NCBI RefSeq assembly: GCF_900217795.1
Contig: NZ_OBMQ01000008.1
Location: 1-64,000 of the forward strand
Reading direction: 5' to 3'
DNA from: Ureibacillus xyleni
Lineage (GTDB): Bacteria > Bacillota > Bacilli > Bacillales_A > Planococcaceae
Length of the DNA stretch: 64,000 nucleotides
In this document: piece by piece, positions 36,288 to 44,716 of the stretch
Position numbering within the stretch: the stretch's first letter is position 1
How the letters are laid out: every line of letters begins with the position of its first letter
The notes under the pieces: model-generated
Seen by the model: only the letters and a program-made list of their open reading frames with translations
Told to the model about the DNA's origin: nothing
The model's database searches: none
Made by a program: the position numbers and the translations under genes

Positions 36288-36416
36288 ATGGAATTTACAT
36301 TAAATTGGGGGTTTTTAAAACATAGCAAAATTAACAGGCATCTAGAACATAATCAAACTAAATTGATTACTCTTGGAAGTTTAGATAAAACGAATGATAT
36401 TGGTAAGTATGTTTGA
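36288..36416 (+). pseudogene. short ORF, possible remnant of a mobile-element replication gene
   Basis: 42 codons after AAGGGGAGAA: it begins MEFTLNWGFLKHSKINRHL and ends GSLDKTNDIGKYV. The phrase KTNDIGKYV resembles part of plasmid or phage replication proteins, which would make this a truncated end; that likeness is from memory and weak. It follows the decayed phage gene, in a stretch (36071-36550) with no intact gene. Confidence 0.3.
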
Positions 36417-36551
36417 TTAGCTCTGTATATAAAGTATTTATTCGTAGTAAAAAACTGTTTTCCACTTTATTATCGTATTAATAACAAATTTCTCATCTTT
36501 GTTTTACTTATTTTTGATACTGTTCACTATAACTACTATTGTAGTTGTCAT

Positions 36552-36595
36552 AAGAAAGCACCACCTTCACATACAAAGAGGGTGCTTCTTAATTT
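36552..36595. terminator. Terminator of the chemoreceptor gene
   Basis: AAGAAGCACC pairs with GGTGCTTTCTT across about 18 bases, with T-rich flanks on both strands. Confidence 0.65.
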
Positions 36596-36618
36596 ATATA
36601 TGTTACTAAATTACTGTT

Positions 36619-38355
36619 TTAAGATGATTCAATTGAAAAGTTATTAAGTTTATTTTCTAGTTCTTCAACCATTAAAACTAGGTCATTTGTTGCTTCATCT
36701 AGCGTATCCATTGATTGTATTTGATTTTTTGATTCTGAATGTAAATCTGCAAATCTACTTAAAGACCTATTTGCAACATTGGAAATTTGATCAACAGTTG
36801 CATTTACTTCTTCTGAACTTGCAGACATTTGTTCAAATGCTGCAGATATTTCTTGGATTTCTTCACTAACATTTTCAGTAGCCTGTACAATATTTTGTAT
36901 TATTTCTCCTACTTGATTAATTATGTGTTCCCCTTGATTAACTTCATAATTACCTGTTTTCATTTTTTCTACAGCATTATTTGTCTCACTTTGGGTTTTT
37001 TCAATTATTGCTGCAATTTGAGAAGTGGATAATTGAGATTGCTCAGCCAATTTTCGAACTTCTTCTGCTACTACTGCAAATCCTTTACCATATTCACCAG
37101 CTCTTGCAGCTTCAATGGCAGCGTTTAAAGCTAAAAGATTAATTTGTTCTGCTATACCTGTTATTACAGAGACAATTGTACCTATCTCCTTTGAATGATA
37201 GCCAAGCTGTTCAATCACACTAGCGGTTTCACTAGCAGTCTTGCTAATTACTTCCATTTGATTTGTTGCCTTCTGAATTAAAATTTGCCCTTCCTTTGTC
37301 TCCCTTAAAGTTAAATCTGATTTTTCCGCAACTAATAATGACGATTCTGCTACCTTTTGTAATCCAATAGCCATCTCTTCCATTGCTTTTGCACTTTCAA
37401 CAGAGCTATTTGTTTGCTCTTCAAGATTTTCTGAAACTTCATCAATTGTAGCTGCAAAAACTTTTGTTGAATTTGTTGTATCTTGAGCGATTTTAATAAA
37501 GTCATTTGATGAGCTTTTAACTTTCTTTGTAACTTCAGTAACATCGGTTAATAGTCTTTTTAGGTTAACTACCATTTGGTTGAAATCGTTACTTAATGAA
37601 CCAAATTCATCTTTTGTTTTTACAGGAATCTTCGTATTTAAATTTCCTATACTTACTTGGTAAATACCTTCAGTAATTTCTTTAATAGGTGCTATTATTT
37701 TACGAGTTCCAAAGTATTGAAACAGACATAGTAGAAAAAGGCAAATTACTATTCCGGTAGTAAGGGAATATATAAATTCCTTTTTAAAATCATTGATTAT
37801 ACTTGCATCTACGTCCACTCCTAATACATATATTACCTCACCCTTTTGATCTAACATGGGAATAAGTGTAGATTGCCATGTACCAAACTCATCACGATAT
37901 ATTTCGGTATGTACGATTTTTTTTGATTTTATAGTCTTTTCATATGCATCTGTTAGTTCAGTTCCAGCAGTATAGACTGCCCCTGGAGGTAAACCAGCTT
38001 TAATAATATTTGTGGGAACGGATATCATTAAAACTTCCCTATTATCATTCACGAATTTACCATCAAAAATGTATCCCTGTGAAACATCTGGCTCCAATTC
38101 ATTTAATAATTCAAGTTGATTCATTAATTTCTGTTGTATAGGACTTGTCACTTCTGGATTACCCTTTGCCTCGAGCACATCATTAACATCAAATACGCTA
38201 TTCCACAATTTTGCAATTGATTCAGACCTATCTTGTATTAAACCAACCGCCATTTGATTTTGAACAAAATAGCTAACAAATGCGGTAGTTAATCCAACTA
38301 TAATAATCGTTGTTATTGAAAGTAATAGACTTTTTTTTAAAACTGATTGTTTCAT
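36619..38355 (-). CDS. methyl-accepting chemotaxis protein with Cache-type sensor
   Basis: About 578 residues. TM1 (about 8-30), an extracellular region of about 170 residues with Cache features ([51 protein letters not shown]), TM2 (about 195-215), HAMP, then the signalling hairpin with [38 protein letters not shown]. It lacks the tandem cytoplasmic extension of longer receptors. ATG at 38355; an in-frame TTG two codons upstream is the other choice. Its 800-base upstream region is nearly gene-free. Confidence 0.9.
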   Translation of the reverse strand: MKQSVLKKSLLLSITTIIIVGLTTAFVSYFVQNQMAVGLIQDRSESIAKLWNSVFDVNDVLEAKGNPEVTSPIQQKLMNQLELLNELEPDVSQGYIFDGKFVNDNREVLMISVPTNIIKAGLPPGAVYTAGTELTDAYEKTIKSKKIVHTEIYRDEFGTWQSTLIPMLDQKGEVIYVLGVDVDASIINDFKKEFIYSLTTGIVICLFLLCLFQYFGTRKIIAPIKEITEGIYQVSIGNLNTKIPVKTKDEFGSLSNDFNQMVVNLKRLLTDVTEVTKKVKSSSNDFIKIAQDTTNSTKVFAATIDEVSENLEEQTNSSVESAKAMEEMAIGLQKVAESSLLVAEKSDLTLRETKEGQILIQKATNQMEVISKTASETASVIEQLGYHSKEIGTIVSVITGIAEQINLLALNAAIEAARAGEYGKGFAVVAEEVRKLAEQSQLSTSQIAAIIEKTQSETNNAVEKMKTGNYEVNQGEHIINQVGEIIQNIVQATENVSEEIQEISAAFEQMSASSEEVNATVDQISNVANRSLSRFADLHSESKNQIQSMDTLDEATNDLVLMVEELENKLNNFSIESS

Positions 38356-38774
38356 AAACAAATATTTCCTCTCCCATTAAATTGCCCCTATTTTCAGAAA
38401 TCATAATTACGTTCATTCCTTCACAATTGCATTCTTTTTTAACGAACTTTTTTGCTCAGAACTTTGTTAACAAAAATAGTTATCAAACTGATTTTAAGTG
38501 AACTTAGTTGACGAAAAATCTAATACCTATTTACCTCTTAATCTTGTTAGTAAAGTTTTAAATGATCTTTCATACTAAGATCGGCAAATATGATAACGAA
38601 GACAATAACCTAAAAAAACATCAACTACCCAACTCCCTTATGATTCCTGACACTGATTATCATTCATCACATTTTTGTACAATTACATGAAAATCGACAA
38701 ATAACTAAATAGTAATTAATTCTTGTTTTGAGCTGTTTAATAAACCTCCCCTTACACTTTAATATAAAAAACTA

Positions 38775-38790
38775 ACTAACATTCGTTAGT
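38775..38790. promoter_or_regulatory. Perfect inverted repeat, possible repressor operator
   Basis: ACTAAC-ATTC-GTTAGT, a perfect six-base palindrome, followed by AT-rich promoter-like DNA. TetR-family operators often look like this. No TetR gene or clear target is beside it; the whole 38356-38969 stretch otherwise shows no gene to me. Confidence 0.35.
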
Positions 38791-38969
38791 CCATAACTTT
38801 ATTATATGCATTCTTCTAAAAATTGCAATAAAGACTAGGTACTTTGACTCCATTCTTAGCCGATAACTCTAAATATCGACAGGTACTTCTGGCTTAAATA
38901 ACGGTATAATAATCAGTTTATTTGACCTGATTCATATTTATCTATTAGGTCATATTTCGTTTTAAAAAT

Positions 38970-39092
38970 CTAACCGTTATGATTTAACCGTTCTAGCGAT
39001 ATTGCTTTCCATGGCTTACTATCACTCATAAATTCACCAATAACATACGTTGCAAGTCGGAAGCACATCCTCAGACAATAGTTTTCCCACAA
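38970..39092 (-). CDS. possible small protein, 40 residues
   Basis: TTG start eight bases after a perfect GGAGGTG: it begins MWENYCLRMCFRLATYVIGE, continues FMSDSKPWKAISLERLNHNG, then TAG. Two Cys and an amphipathic middle. Divergent from brxA. Only the strong ribosome binding site supports it. Confidence 0.35.
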   Translation of the reverse strand: MWENYCLRMCFRLATYVIGEFMSDSKPWKAISLERLNHNG

Positions 39093-39200
39093 CTATCAAA
39101 CACCTCCATCATTTATTTCTAGAAAAGTCTAGTTCCTGTAAATTCCCCAAAAGTCTTGATATAATAGGATTTGTGAATAAATACGAAAGAGGGCGAATGT

Positions 39201-39632
39201 ATGAACGCTTACGATGAGTACATGAGAGGGATTGTTCAACCAATGCGCCAAGAGTTAGTGGATGCAGGGTTTACAGAATTAACAACTCCAGATGAAGTGA
39301 ATGAATTTATGGCAACCGCAAAAGGCGTGTCACTAGTGGTAATTAACTCTGTTTGTGGATGCGCGGCTGGTTTAGCTCGTCCAGCAGTTCGCAATGCCAT
39401 TGGGGAAGTAAAGCCAGATCATTTAGTGACAGTTTTCGCGGGACAAGATCGTGAAGCTACTGAAACGATGCGTGCTTTCTTTGACGAGGTTCCACCAAGT
39501 TCACCATCTATCGCAGTTTTACGAGACGGTCAACTAGAATACTTTATCCCACGCGACCAAATCGAAGGCCATCCTGTCGAACAAATTACAGACCATTTAG
39601 CAGGTGTGTTAAAACAAGCTTGCGACCAATAG
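39201..39632 (+). CDS. brxA: bacilliredoxin BrxA/BrxB (YphP/YqiW family)
   Basis: 143 residues. Removes bacillithiol from mixed disulfides on oxidised proteins. The active-site CGC motif is in VVINSVCGCAAGLARPA (Cys about 53 and 55), with the family phrases MRGIVQPMRQELVDAGF and PSSPSIAVLRDGQLEYFIPRDQIEGH. GAGGGCG precedes the ATG. A TATAAT at 39160-39165 may be its -10. B. subtilis yphP also neighbours ypgR-type genes, which supports BrxA rather than BrxB. Confidence 0.94.
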   Translation: MNAYDEYMRGIVQPMRQELVDAGFTELTTPDEVNEFMATAKGVSLVVINSVCGCAAGLARPAVRNAIGEVKPDHLVTVFAGQDREATETMRAFFDEVPPSSPSIAVLRDGQLEYFIPRDQIEGHPVEQITDHLAGVLKQACDQ

Positions 39633-39686
39633 TTGTAGGCAGAAACAGGTAGAGGATTGCTTCGACAACAATCCACTCCTTCACTT

Positions 39687-39717
39687 AAGAGATATCTTCG
39701 GGTGTCTCTTTTTTTAT
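39687..39717 (+). terminator. Terminator of brxA
   Basis: AAGAGATA and TGTCTCTT flank a UUCG-type loop (TCTTCGGG), followed by seven T. Confidence 0.85.
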
Positions 39718-39751
39718 GATGAAAATGAAAAAGAAAGATCCCTAAAAAATA

Positions 39752-39987
39752 GAAGCCACTGAAAAACTAAATACCGATAAAAATTTATAGTAATTATTTG
39801 CTTCTAAATAGAAGGTGGGATTCACTTCGCTTTCCACGGGCTTGGCTTCAGCCTCCTCGTCGCAAGCTCCTGCGGGGTCTTCAGCTCAAGCTGTTCCCGT
39901 AGGAGTCTTCGTGAATCCCACTTCCTAAAAGATCTGAGCGTATTTTTATTATAAAAATTTATTAAAATCGACTTTTTCAGTGCCCTA
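39752..39987 (-). mobile_element. 236-bp MITE-like element, copy 1
   Basis: Non-coding element with imperfect terminal inverted repeats (GAAGCCACTGAAAAAC and TAGGGCACTGAAAAAG, facing inward) and an 8-bp direct repeat AAAAAATA on each side (39744-39751 and 39988-39995). Its core is GC-rich and has an internal inverted repeat GTGGGATTCAC/GTGAATCCCAC. Same length and nearly identical to the copies at 43878 and 51209. The flanks join to a stem-loop (AGAAAGAT...ATCTTTCT), so it sits in a loop. No transposase in the window. Confidence 0.9.
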
Positions 39988-40159
39988 AAAAAATATAGGA
40001 AATCTTTCTATGAGCTAACCACCATTAGTATATTTCATAAAGTAAATGAAATATACAAGTAAATCATGGTATGAAGTTAAAATTATCCTTTTGCCGCAAC
40101 GTATATGTTAATGAATTTTGTCTTCAACCAGTCCAATTAATATTTTTAATCCAGTGAAT

Positions 40160-40493
40160 CTCTATAAAAGCACACATCTTTCTGTTATCTAGGTGAAAAT
40201 TTCTATTATCAGCGAACGTTCTATAAACGCAGTCGATTTTTCTATTAATCGCACAAAATTTTCTATTAACTAGGTGGAAATTTCTATTATTACCCCGTAA
40301 TTTTCTATTAACGAAGAACTTTCTATTAATGCCCTCGATTTTTCTATTAATCGTACAAAATTTTCTATTATGAACCCGAAATTTTCTATTAACACGAAAC
40401 ATTCTATAAACGCCCTCATTTTGTCTATAAATTATCTAAAAATTACCATTACCCCAGTGAAACTTTCTATTATGAGCAAGAAATTGGCTATTA
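40160..40493. repeat. 21/18-bp phased array, family C, about 17 units
   Basis: The core TTTTCTATTA recurs with TCTAT(T/A)A starting at 40161, 40181, 40202, 40220, 40241, 40262, 40283, 40304, 40322, 40343, 40364, 40385, 40403, 40424, and weaker at 40445, 40466 and 40487. Steps are 21 or 18 except the first (20). The minus frame reads NRKF/NRKI repeats, the plus frame has stops. Confidence 0.9.
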
Positions 40494-40608
40494 ATTATTT
40501 TCTTAGTTGAGGTTTTGATCACCATTTTGCATCTGCCCCAATAAAAACTATGGTAGAATATCAGAAAACCTTACATACATTAAAATCCGCAAAAACTAGG
40601 AGGTACCC

Positions 40609-41394
40609 ATGCGCCCAATTACCGTTGTCACAACAGCAGGCCGCCCCGATGAACTATCCATCACATTGGCTCAGAAAGCATGTGAGGAACTAGGCGTGCG
40701 ATTCGAAGAGAGAAAAAAACGCTCGGTAGTCAAAATCAGTGAACAGCTAAACGCGCATGTCATCGTAGCTGGGAAAAATCGCTATGAGTATTATCCGCAA
40801 GATGCCAAGGCGCCGTTCTTTTTTCATCCTAATTCTGCAGCTTTTCGGTTAAAACGAGTGGCAAGAGGGGAACATGATCCTTTTTTAGATGCTTGTCAAC
40901 TTGAAGTGGGCAATTCATTATTAGATTGCACATTAGGAATCGGCTCTGATGCGATGTTGGCTGCCTTTCAAGTTGGGGAAGAGGGGACGGTTGTTGGATT
41001 AGAAGCTGATCCAAATGTTGCCTTCATCGTTCAAAATGGAATGGCTACCTACGATACAAGCGAATTGCCTTTAACTTCATGCATGCGCCACATCAAAGTC
41101 ATTCAAAGTGAAGCGGTGGAGTTTTTACAAAAACAACCGGATAATGCTTTTGATGTCGTCTATATGGACCCGATGTTTGAAGAAGTGATTGAGGAATCGA
41201 ATAACTTTGAGGCGCTTCGTGATGCAGGTGAACATATTAATCTCACCGAAGAATGGGTGCGTGAGGCAATCAGAGTGGCGAAAAAACGAGTTGTGTTAAA
41301 AGCGCATTTTCGATCCACCTCATTTGAACAATTTGGATTCAAACGGGATATTCGGCTTACTTCAAAATTTCATTATGGGGTAATTGAAAAGTGA
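40609..41394 (+). CDS. SAM-dependent methyltransferase, RsmJ-like (YpiP)
   Basis: 261 residues. Class I methyltransferase core: LLDCTLGIGSDAMLAAF (motif I, about 104-120), VVGLEADP, and the catalytic loop DVVYMDPMFEE, whose DPMF is characteristic of the RsmJ 16S rRNA guanine-N2 methyltransferase group. N-terminal 70 residues (VTTAGRPDELSITLAQKACEELGVRFEERK) form a separate small domain as in YpiP. AGGAGG lies before the ATG. The RNA substrate is inferred from the family. Confidence 0.82.
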   Translation: MRPITVVTTAGRPDELSITLAQKACEELGVRFEERKKRSVVKISEQLNAHVIVAGKNRYEYYPQDAKAPFFFHPNSAAFRLKRVARGEHDPFLDACQLEVGNSLLDCTLGIGSDAMLAAFQVGEEGTVVGLEADPNVAFIVQNGMATYDTSELPLTSCMRHIKVIQSEAVEFLQKQPDNAFDVVYMDPMFEEVIEESNNFEALRDAGEHINLTEEWVREAIRVAKKRVVLKAHFRSTSFEQFGFKRDIRLTSKFHYGVIEK

Positions 41395-41395
41395 A

Positions 41396-41424
41396 TTTAC
41401 TTTACAACGAAATCGTGTTATAAT
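41396..41424 (+). promoter_or_regulatory. SigA-type promoter of the putative RNA gene
   Basis: TTTACT, 17 bases, TATAAT: a good vegetative promoter starting two bases after the methyltransferase stop codon. Confidence 0.75.
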
Positions 41425-41431
41425 GATATTT

Positions 41432-41712
41432 GTGCTATTTAGGTAGCAAATAAATAAATTTGGCGTTTCGCTAAAGTTTTTGAACATACTTATTCACACT
41501 GGCGCAAGTAGAGGCTTGCAAGGACGTAAAAGTAGGATGGGTTTACGTTGCTTAAGTTAGAAAGCGTTTAGTGGAATTTTACCGTGGCTGATTTGATGCA
41601 TAGTGCATCTAATATAAAATTCCCCTGATGATAGGGTTGAGACTTAATTTATTTATATGTTGCCTTAAATACTAAAGGGGTGTCGATTCAATTCGGCACC
41701 CCTTGTCTAATT
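41432..41712 (+). ncRNA. putative structured noncoding RNA, about 280 nt
   Basis: No ORF, but many paired segments. A long closing stem joins 41438-41460 (TTTAGGTAGCAAATAAATAA...) to 41646-41669 with few mismatches. Inside: GCAAG/CTTGC (41504-41519), ACGTAAA/TTTACGT (41524-41548), GGAATTTTA/TAAAATTCC (41573-41623) enclosing GATGCA/TGCATC (41595-41609), and CCCT/AGGG (41623-41636). A terminator follows. It does not look like RNase P RNA, tmRNA or SRP RNA; the 6S fold is not evident. It may be a raiA-type or other Bacillota RNA. Confidence 0.65.
41674..41712 (+). terminator. Terminator of the putative RNA gene
   Basis: AAGGGGTGTCGA pairs with TCGGCACCCCTT around a six-base loop, followed by a T-rich tract. 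On the minus strand it may also end the SH3 gene. Confidence 0.85.
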
Positions 41713-42471
41713 TTATTTTACTGATACTAATTCCGTTGTTATGTTTCCATTGCCATCTGTCTCTTTAATGACGCCAATTCCTTTTGCAAAGTAGATTCTA
41801 CTGCCATTGTCGTATCGAATAATGACCACATTTTTAAATGTTCCCGCTTTTACTTTGATTGTTTTTGTTGTGCTTTCAACTAATGCTTTTTTAAAGACAG
41901 TATCTGATATTGGGCTTTCAGAGTAAGGGAATTCTGTGTAGCTACCCTGTTTAAACGGGATTCCTAAAATGAATACTACCCAATCCGATTCTCCCATCGC
42001 TAAACCGAATAGTTTACGATTCTCATATACAGCTTCGTAATACATGTAATAATGATATTCGTTCGCAACATCATTTATATACGTGATGTCAGCATCCTTT
42101 TTTACCTCAAATGTATATTTCTCGTTCGTGCCAAATAATGGGCTATAAGTTAGTCTTAAACCTTCTTTAGGAGTTAGTGCACCTGTAACAGGAGTGGCTT
42201 TCGGATTCTTCTTCGTCAACGCACTCGAATAAACATACCCCTTTTTATCCCCTGATTGTATGTATGAAAATCCCTTAGATGAAGATAATACAGTAACTTT
42301 CGAATGATTTTTTACCGTACCGATTTTTTCCGCATTTTGTTTCGGTTGTGCACGAAGAATAATGTCACTTTTCGCATTAACGTACATTGTTGTTGTAGTA
42401 GCAGCTTCCGTCTCTGAAAAAACGAATGTTGTGCTAAAAATGAGTGCAAATATAATAATAGCTTTTTTCAA
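41713..42471 (-). CDS. secreted protein with bacterial SH3 domain
   Basis: 252 residues. Signal peptide (1-23, ending ETEAA), a bacterial SH3 domain at about 27-85 (MYVNAKSDIILRAQPKQNAEKIGTVKNHSKVTVL ... GYVYSSAL), then about 160 residues of unrecognised domain with VKAGTFKNVVIIRYDNGSRIYFAKGIGVIKE, a phrase seen in secreted Bacillus proteins. SH3b domains usually bind cell wall. AGGGGGA precedes the start. Single gene, convergent with the putative RNA. Confidence 0.8.
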   Translation of the reverse strand: MKKAIIIFALIFSTTFVFSETEAATTTTMYVNAKSDIILRAQPKQNAEKIGTVKNHSKVTVLSSSKGFSYIQSGDKKGYVYSSALTKKNPKATPVTGALTPKEGLRLTYSPLFGTNEKYTFEVKKDADITYINDVANEYHYYMYYEAVYENRKLFGLAMGESDWVVFILGIPFKQGSYTEFPYSESPISDTVFKKALVESTTKTIKVKAGTFKNVVIIRYDNGSRIYFAKGIGVIKETDGNGNITTELVSVK

Positions 42472-42507
42472 AATACTTCCCCCTTTACCAATATATTACA
42501 CTTATCA

Positions 42508-42544
42508 ACAAAAAAAAAGAACTACCCAAATAGTAGTTCTTCAA
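42508..42544 (-). terminator. Terminator of the 24-residue peptide gene
   Basis: AGAACTACTA and TAGTTCT-type arms close on the minus strand and are followed by nine T. Confidence 0.8.
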
Positions 42545-42551
42545 AGTAATA

Positions 42552-42626
42552 TTAGTCCGTGAAACACATTGAAGTTAAATAAGCTAATAATAAAAATAGT
42601 CCGATTCCAATACTAATACTTGCCAT
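42552..42626 (-). CDS. small membrane peptide, 24 residues
   Basis: MASISIGIGLFLLLAYLTSM plus CFTD: one hydrophobic helix. AAAGGAGG lies eight bases before the ATG and a strong terminator follows within 10 bases of the stop, so it looks like a complete tiny gene. It resembles the short one-helix peptides common in sporulating Bacillus; the role is unknown. Confidence 0.6.
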   Translation of the reverse strand: MASISIGIGLFLLLAYLTSMCFTD

Positions 42627-42776
42627 TATGTAGTACCTCCTTTATATAAAAAAAACGCTGGCTTAATTCCTTTTTTATTGTACAATGAATTACAAAAAGA
42701 TGAAACCTTTTTCATTATGAAACGTACCTATTAATAGTAGGATTTAACAAATTTGTACGAGATTGAAGGTGATTCC

Positions 42777-43385
42777 ATGAAAAAATGGTGGCAAAAAACG
42801 CTAGTCATATCTGTGGCATTGTTAACATTTGGTTTAATCACACCTAACCATGAAATTTGGGATGCTTTAGAAAATGGACAAGCATCGAATAATTCTCAAG
42901 GTAGTAACATCCAAACGAATAATCAACCCAATACTCAGATATCCGCAGTTGTCGAACAAGAAATTTCAACAGAAGATGAATTACCACAGCAAACGATTGA
43001 ATCTATATTATTTGCGGCAAAAGAACAATCATACATAAAATTTGGATCCCGCATCGCACCTGTTATTGGCGATGAATTTGAAGACCGCATTTTCCCAAAA
43101 ATCGAGGAAGCCATCCAACAAACACTTACTCGTATGGATAATGAGTCAATTAAATATTTATCAATTTCTAACCAACCAAGTCAAAATGGAGAAAAAATCT
43201 TCCATATTACAAATGAAGAAGATGGACAAGATTTAATTCGCTTCCACGTACGGACTGAAAAAAGACCACAAGATGGCTTTTATTATAATTTCCACTACCA
43301 TACAGTAGAAGACCAATTCGTTGCCCACCATACACTTGGCGATATTTACTGGAGCAAAAACACTCCGCCGAAATGGTTATCCTAA
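42777..43385 (+). CDS. ypjP: YpjP-like protein
   Basis: 202 residues, the length of B. subtilis YpjP. A signal peptide or anchor (about 6-23), a Gln/Asn-rich linker, then a domain with EQSYIKFGSRIAPVIGDEFEDRIFPKIEEAIQ and NFHYHTVEDQFVAHHTLGDIYWSKNTPPKWLS. The function is unknown. In B. subtilis it lies just upstream of thyB-dfrA; here the order is kept but several genes and a mobile element are inserted. The ATG at 42777 follows AAGGTGAT and begins MKKWWQK; the upstream ATG lacks a site. Confidence 0.85.
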   Translation: MKKWWQKTLVISVALLTFGLITPNHEIWDALENGQASNNSQGSNIQTNNQPNTQISAVVEQEISTEDELPQQTIESILFAAKEQSYIKFGSRIAPVIGDEFEDRIFPKIEEAIQQTLTRMDNESIKYLSISNQPSQNGEKIFHITNEEDGQDLIRFHVRTEKRPQDGFYYNFHYHTVEDQFVAHHTLGDIYWSKNTPPKWLS

Positions 43386-43395
43386 TTGAAGTTGA

Positions 43396-43425
43396 GCACC
43401 CGTATCGAAAACGGGTGTTTTTATT
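43396..43425 (+). terminator. Terminator of ypjP
   Basis: GCACCCGT/ACGGGTGT with a seven-base loop, followed by a T-rich tract. Confidence 0.85.
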
Positions 43426-43491
43426 TTGGGATAATCTGTTAAAAGTTAAACATTTAGCCGAAATATATAATAAAAGGTTAGGTGAAATAGA

Positions 43492-43854
43492 ATGGATGTT
43501 CAAATAGGAAGAGGCAGGGAACTAAAAATATTTAGCCCGAATCACTTATCAGATGATTTATTTTTGCATAAAGCTAAAAAGTCAAAAGCAAAATATGAAA
43601 TCCGGAAAGAACATGGTTATATACGTCATTACGTAACCAAACCAAATGGCGAAGTAAAAATGATAAAAGAAACAAAGTTACCTAAAGCGCAGGAAAATGA
43701 ACAAAGTGCTTTAAACATGAAAAGTGTGATTACTGAAATGGTGATGGATCAACTAGGCAAAGTGTTGGATAACGAAAAAATAAATAAGTTTTCCAAAATA
43801 GGATTATGGGCTCAAAAAGAAAAACAGATTGAAAAATACGCTAAATGTATTTAA
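43492..43854 (+). CDS. hypothetical protein
   Basis: 120 residues, basic, no signal peptide: RGRELKIFSPNHLSDDLFLHKAKKSKAKYEIRKEHGYIRHYVTKPNGEVKMIKE, then a helical tail. I do not recognise a family. AGGTGA precedes the ATG. Its terminator, eight bases after the stop, has been split by mobile element copy 2, so transcripts may now run on into the element. Confidence 0.65.
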   Translation: MDVQIGRGRELKIFSPNHLSDDLFLHKAKKSKAKYEIRKEHGYIRHYVTKPNGEVKMIKETKLPKAQENEQSALNMKSVITEMVMDQLGKVLDNEKINKFSKIGLWAQKEKQIEKYAKCI

Positions 43855-43862
43855 TAAGACCT

Positions 43863-44137
43863 AACACTCGTTAATCCTAGGGCACTGAAAAAGTCGATTT
43901 TAATAAATTTTTATAATAAAAATACGCTCAGATCTTTTAGGAAGTGGGATTCACGAAGACTCCTACGGGAACAGCTTGAGCTGAAGACCCCGCAGGAGCT
44001 TGCGACGAGGAGGCTGAAGCCAAGCCCGTGGAAAGCAAAGTGAATCCCACCTTCTATTTAGAAGCAAATAATTACTATAAATTTTTATCGGTATTTAGTT
44101 TTTCAGTGGCTTCGTTAATCCGCGGGTGTTTTTTAAT
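43863..44137 (+). terminator. Terminator split by the mobile element
   Basis: Joined across the element, AACACTCG (43863-43870) and CGGGTGTT (44123-44130) form an eight-base stem, followed by T6. The insertion is in the loop. Confidence 0.75.
43878..44113 (+). mobile_element. 236-bp MITE-like element, copy 2
   Basis: Same element as copies 1 and 3, differing from copy 3 by one base that I could see (GCAAAG for GCGAAG near the right end). Ends TAGGGCACTG and CAGTGGCTTC; flanked by the 8-bp duplication GTTAATCC (43870-43877 and 44114-44121). Inserted in the loop of a terminator downstream of the 43492-43854 gene. Confidence 0.92.
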
Positions 44138-44155
44138 ATTTAAAGAGGTGATGTT

Positions 44156-44306
44156 ATGAATACAAATAAACAACAACCGTGCAAAGCTTGCGGAAGCACG
44201 ACATTTGCAAAAGGCATCGTCAAAAATGGTCACGCAAAAATTATGCCAATCGATAAATTTCTAAGCACTGGATCGTTTAAAAGTTGAAGATCCAAGCAAA
44301 TTTTGA
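44156..44306 (+). pseudogene. zinc-ribbon protein gene with internal deletion
   Basis: Starts normally (AAAGAGGTGATG before the ATG): it begins MNTNKQQPCKACGSTTFAKG and reaches PIDKFLSTGSFKS, then a stop at 44285. One base out of frame, KVEDPSKF and a stop follow at once, which is how relatives of this family appear to end. The region between, which should hold the second CxxC of the zinc ribbon, is gone. Deletion plus frameshift probably inactivates it. Confidence 0.55.
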
Positions 44307-44473
44307 TTTCACTTAGTATGAAACAAATCACGCGTTCACAAAATAAAGTTAGAACATTTTTCATCGAAATTGCGTAAATTAAAAATAATTAAAAAATATT
44401 TTTTGCATATGGATGAAAATTTGTTCATAAAAATGTAAAATAAGAGATGTAATACAATTTGAGGAGGATGCCG

Positions 44474-44665
44474 ATGATAACCGGTCAGTTAGAGCGAGCG
44501 TTTCAATTAGCAGAGAAACATAAACTCGACGTAAGCACAATTTTAGAATTAAACAAAATTATTATGAAGGAGGTCAATTCATCTCCTAAAGTGGAAGAAA
44601 AAATTTTACAACAAATTATCCAGATCCTTGTGAACAACAAGCAATTCTTAAAGGAGGCAACATAA
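44474..44665 (+). CDS. small helical hypothetical protein
   Basis: 63 residues from the ATG at 44474, six bases after AGGAGG. MITGQLERAFQLAEKHKLDVSTILELNKIIMKEV ...: predicted as two or three helices. It has the size of Spo0E-type phosphatases but lacks their S-Q-E-L-D motif, so I do not call it that. A second AAGGAGG lies at its 3' end and could serve a 15-codon ORF (44669-44716). Confidence 0.6.
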   Translation: MITGQLERAFQLAEKHKLDVSTILELNKIIMKEVNSSPKVEEKILQQIIQILVNNKQFLKEAT

Positions 44666-44668
44666 CAA

Positions 44669-44716
44669 TTGCAAGCACAAATTGAATTGTATGATGATTT
44701 AGACACATTTGACTAA
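44669..44716 (+). CDS. possible 15-residue peptide
   Basis: TTG start 11 bases after AAGGAGG, reading MQAQIELYDDLDTFD, then TAA directly before the terminator. The ribosome binding site and the fit between two features are the only support. Confidence 0.25.
   Translation: MQAQIELYDDLDTFD

Noticed and set aside
38675-38695. Fur box near GATTATCATTC
   Set aside because: Only about half of a Fur box matches and no iron-related gene follows.
40160-40493. CRISPR array
   Set aside because: The repeated core is only about 10 bp with 11-bp gaps that are not unique spacers, the steps vary by 3 bp, and no cas genes are present.
41432-41712. 6S RNA, SRP RNA or RNase P RNA
   Set aside because: The conserved cores of these RNAs were not recognised; kept only as an unclassified RNA candidate.
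44474-44665. Spo0E-type aspartyl phosphatase
   Set aside because: Size is right but the S-Q-E-L-D signature is absent.
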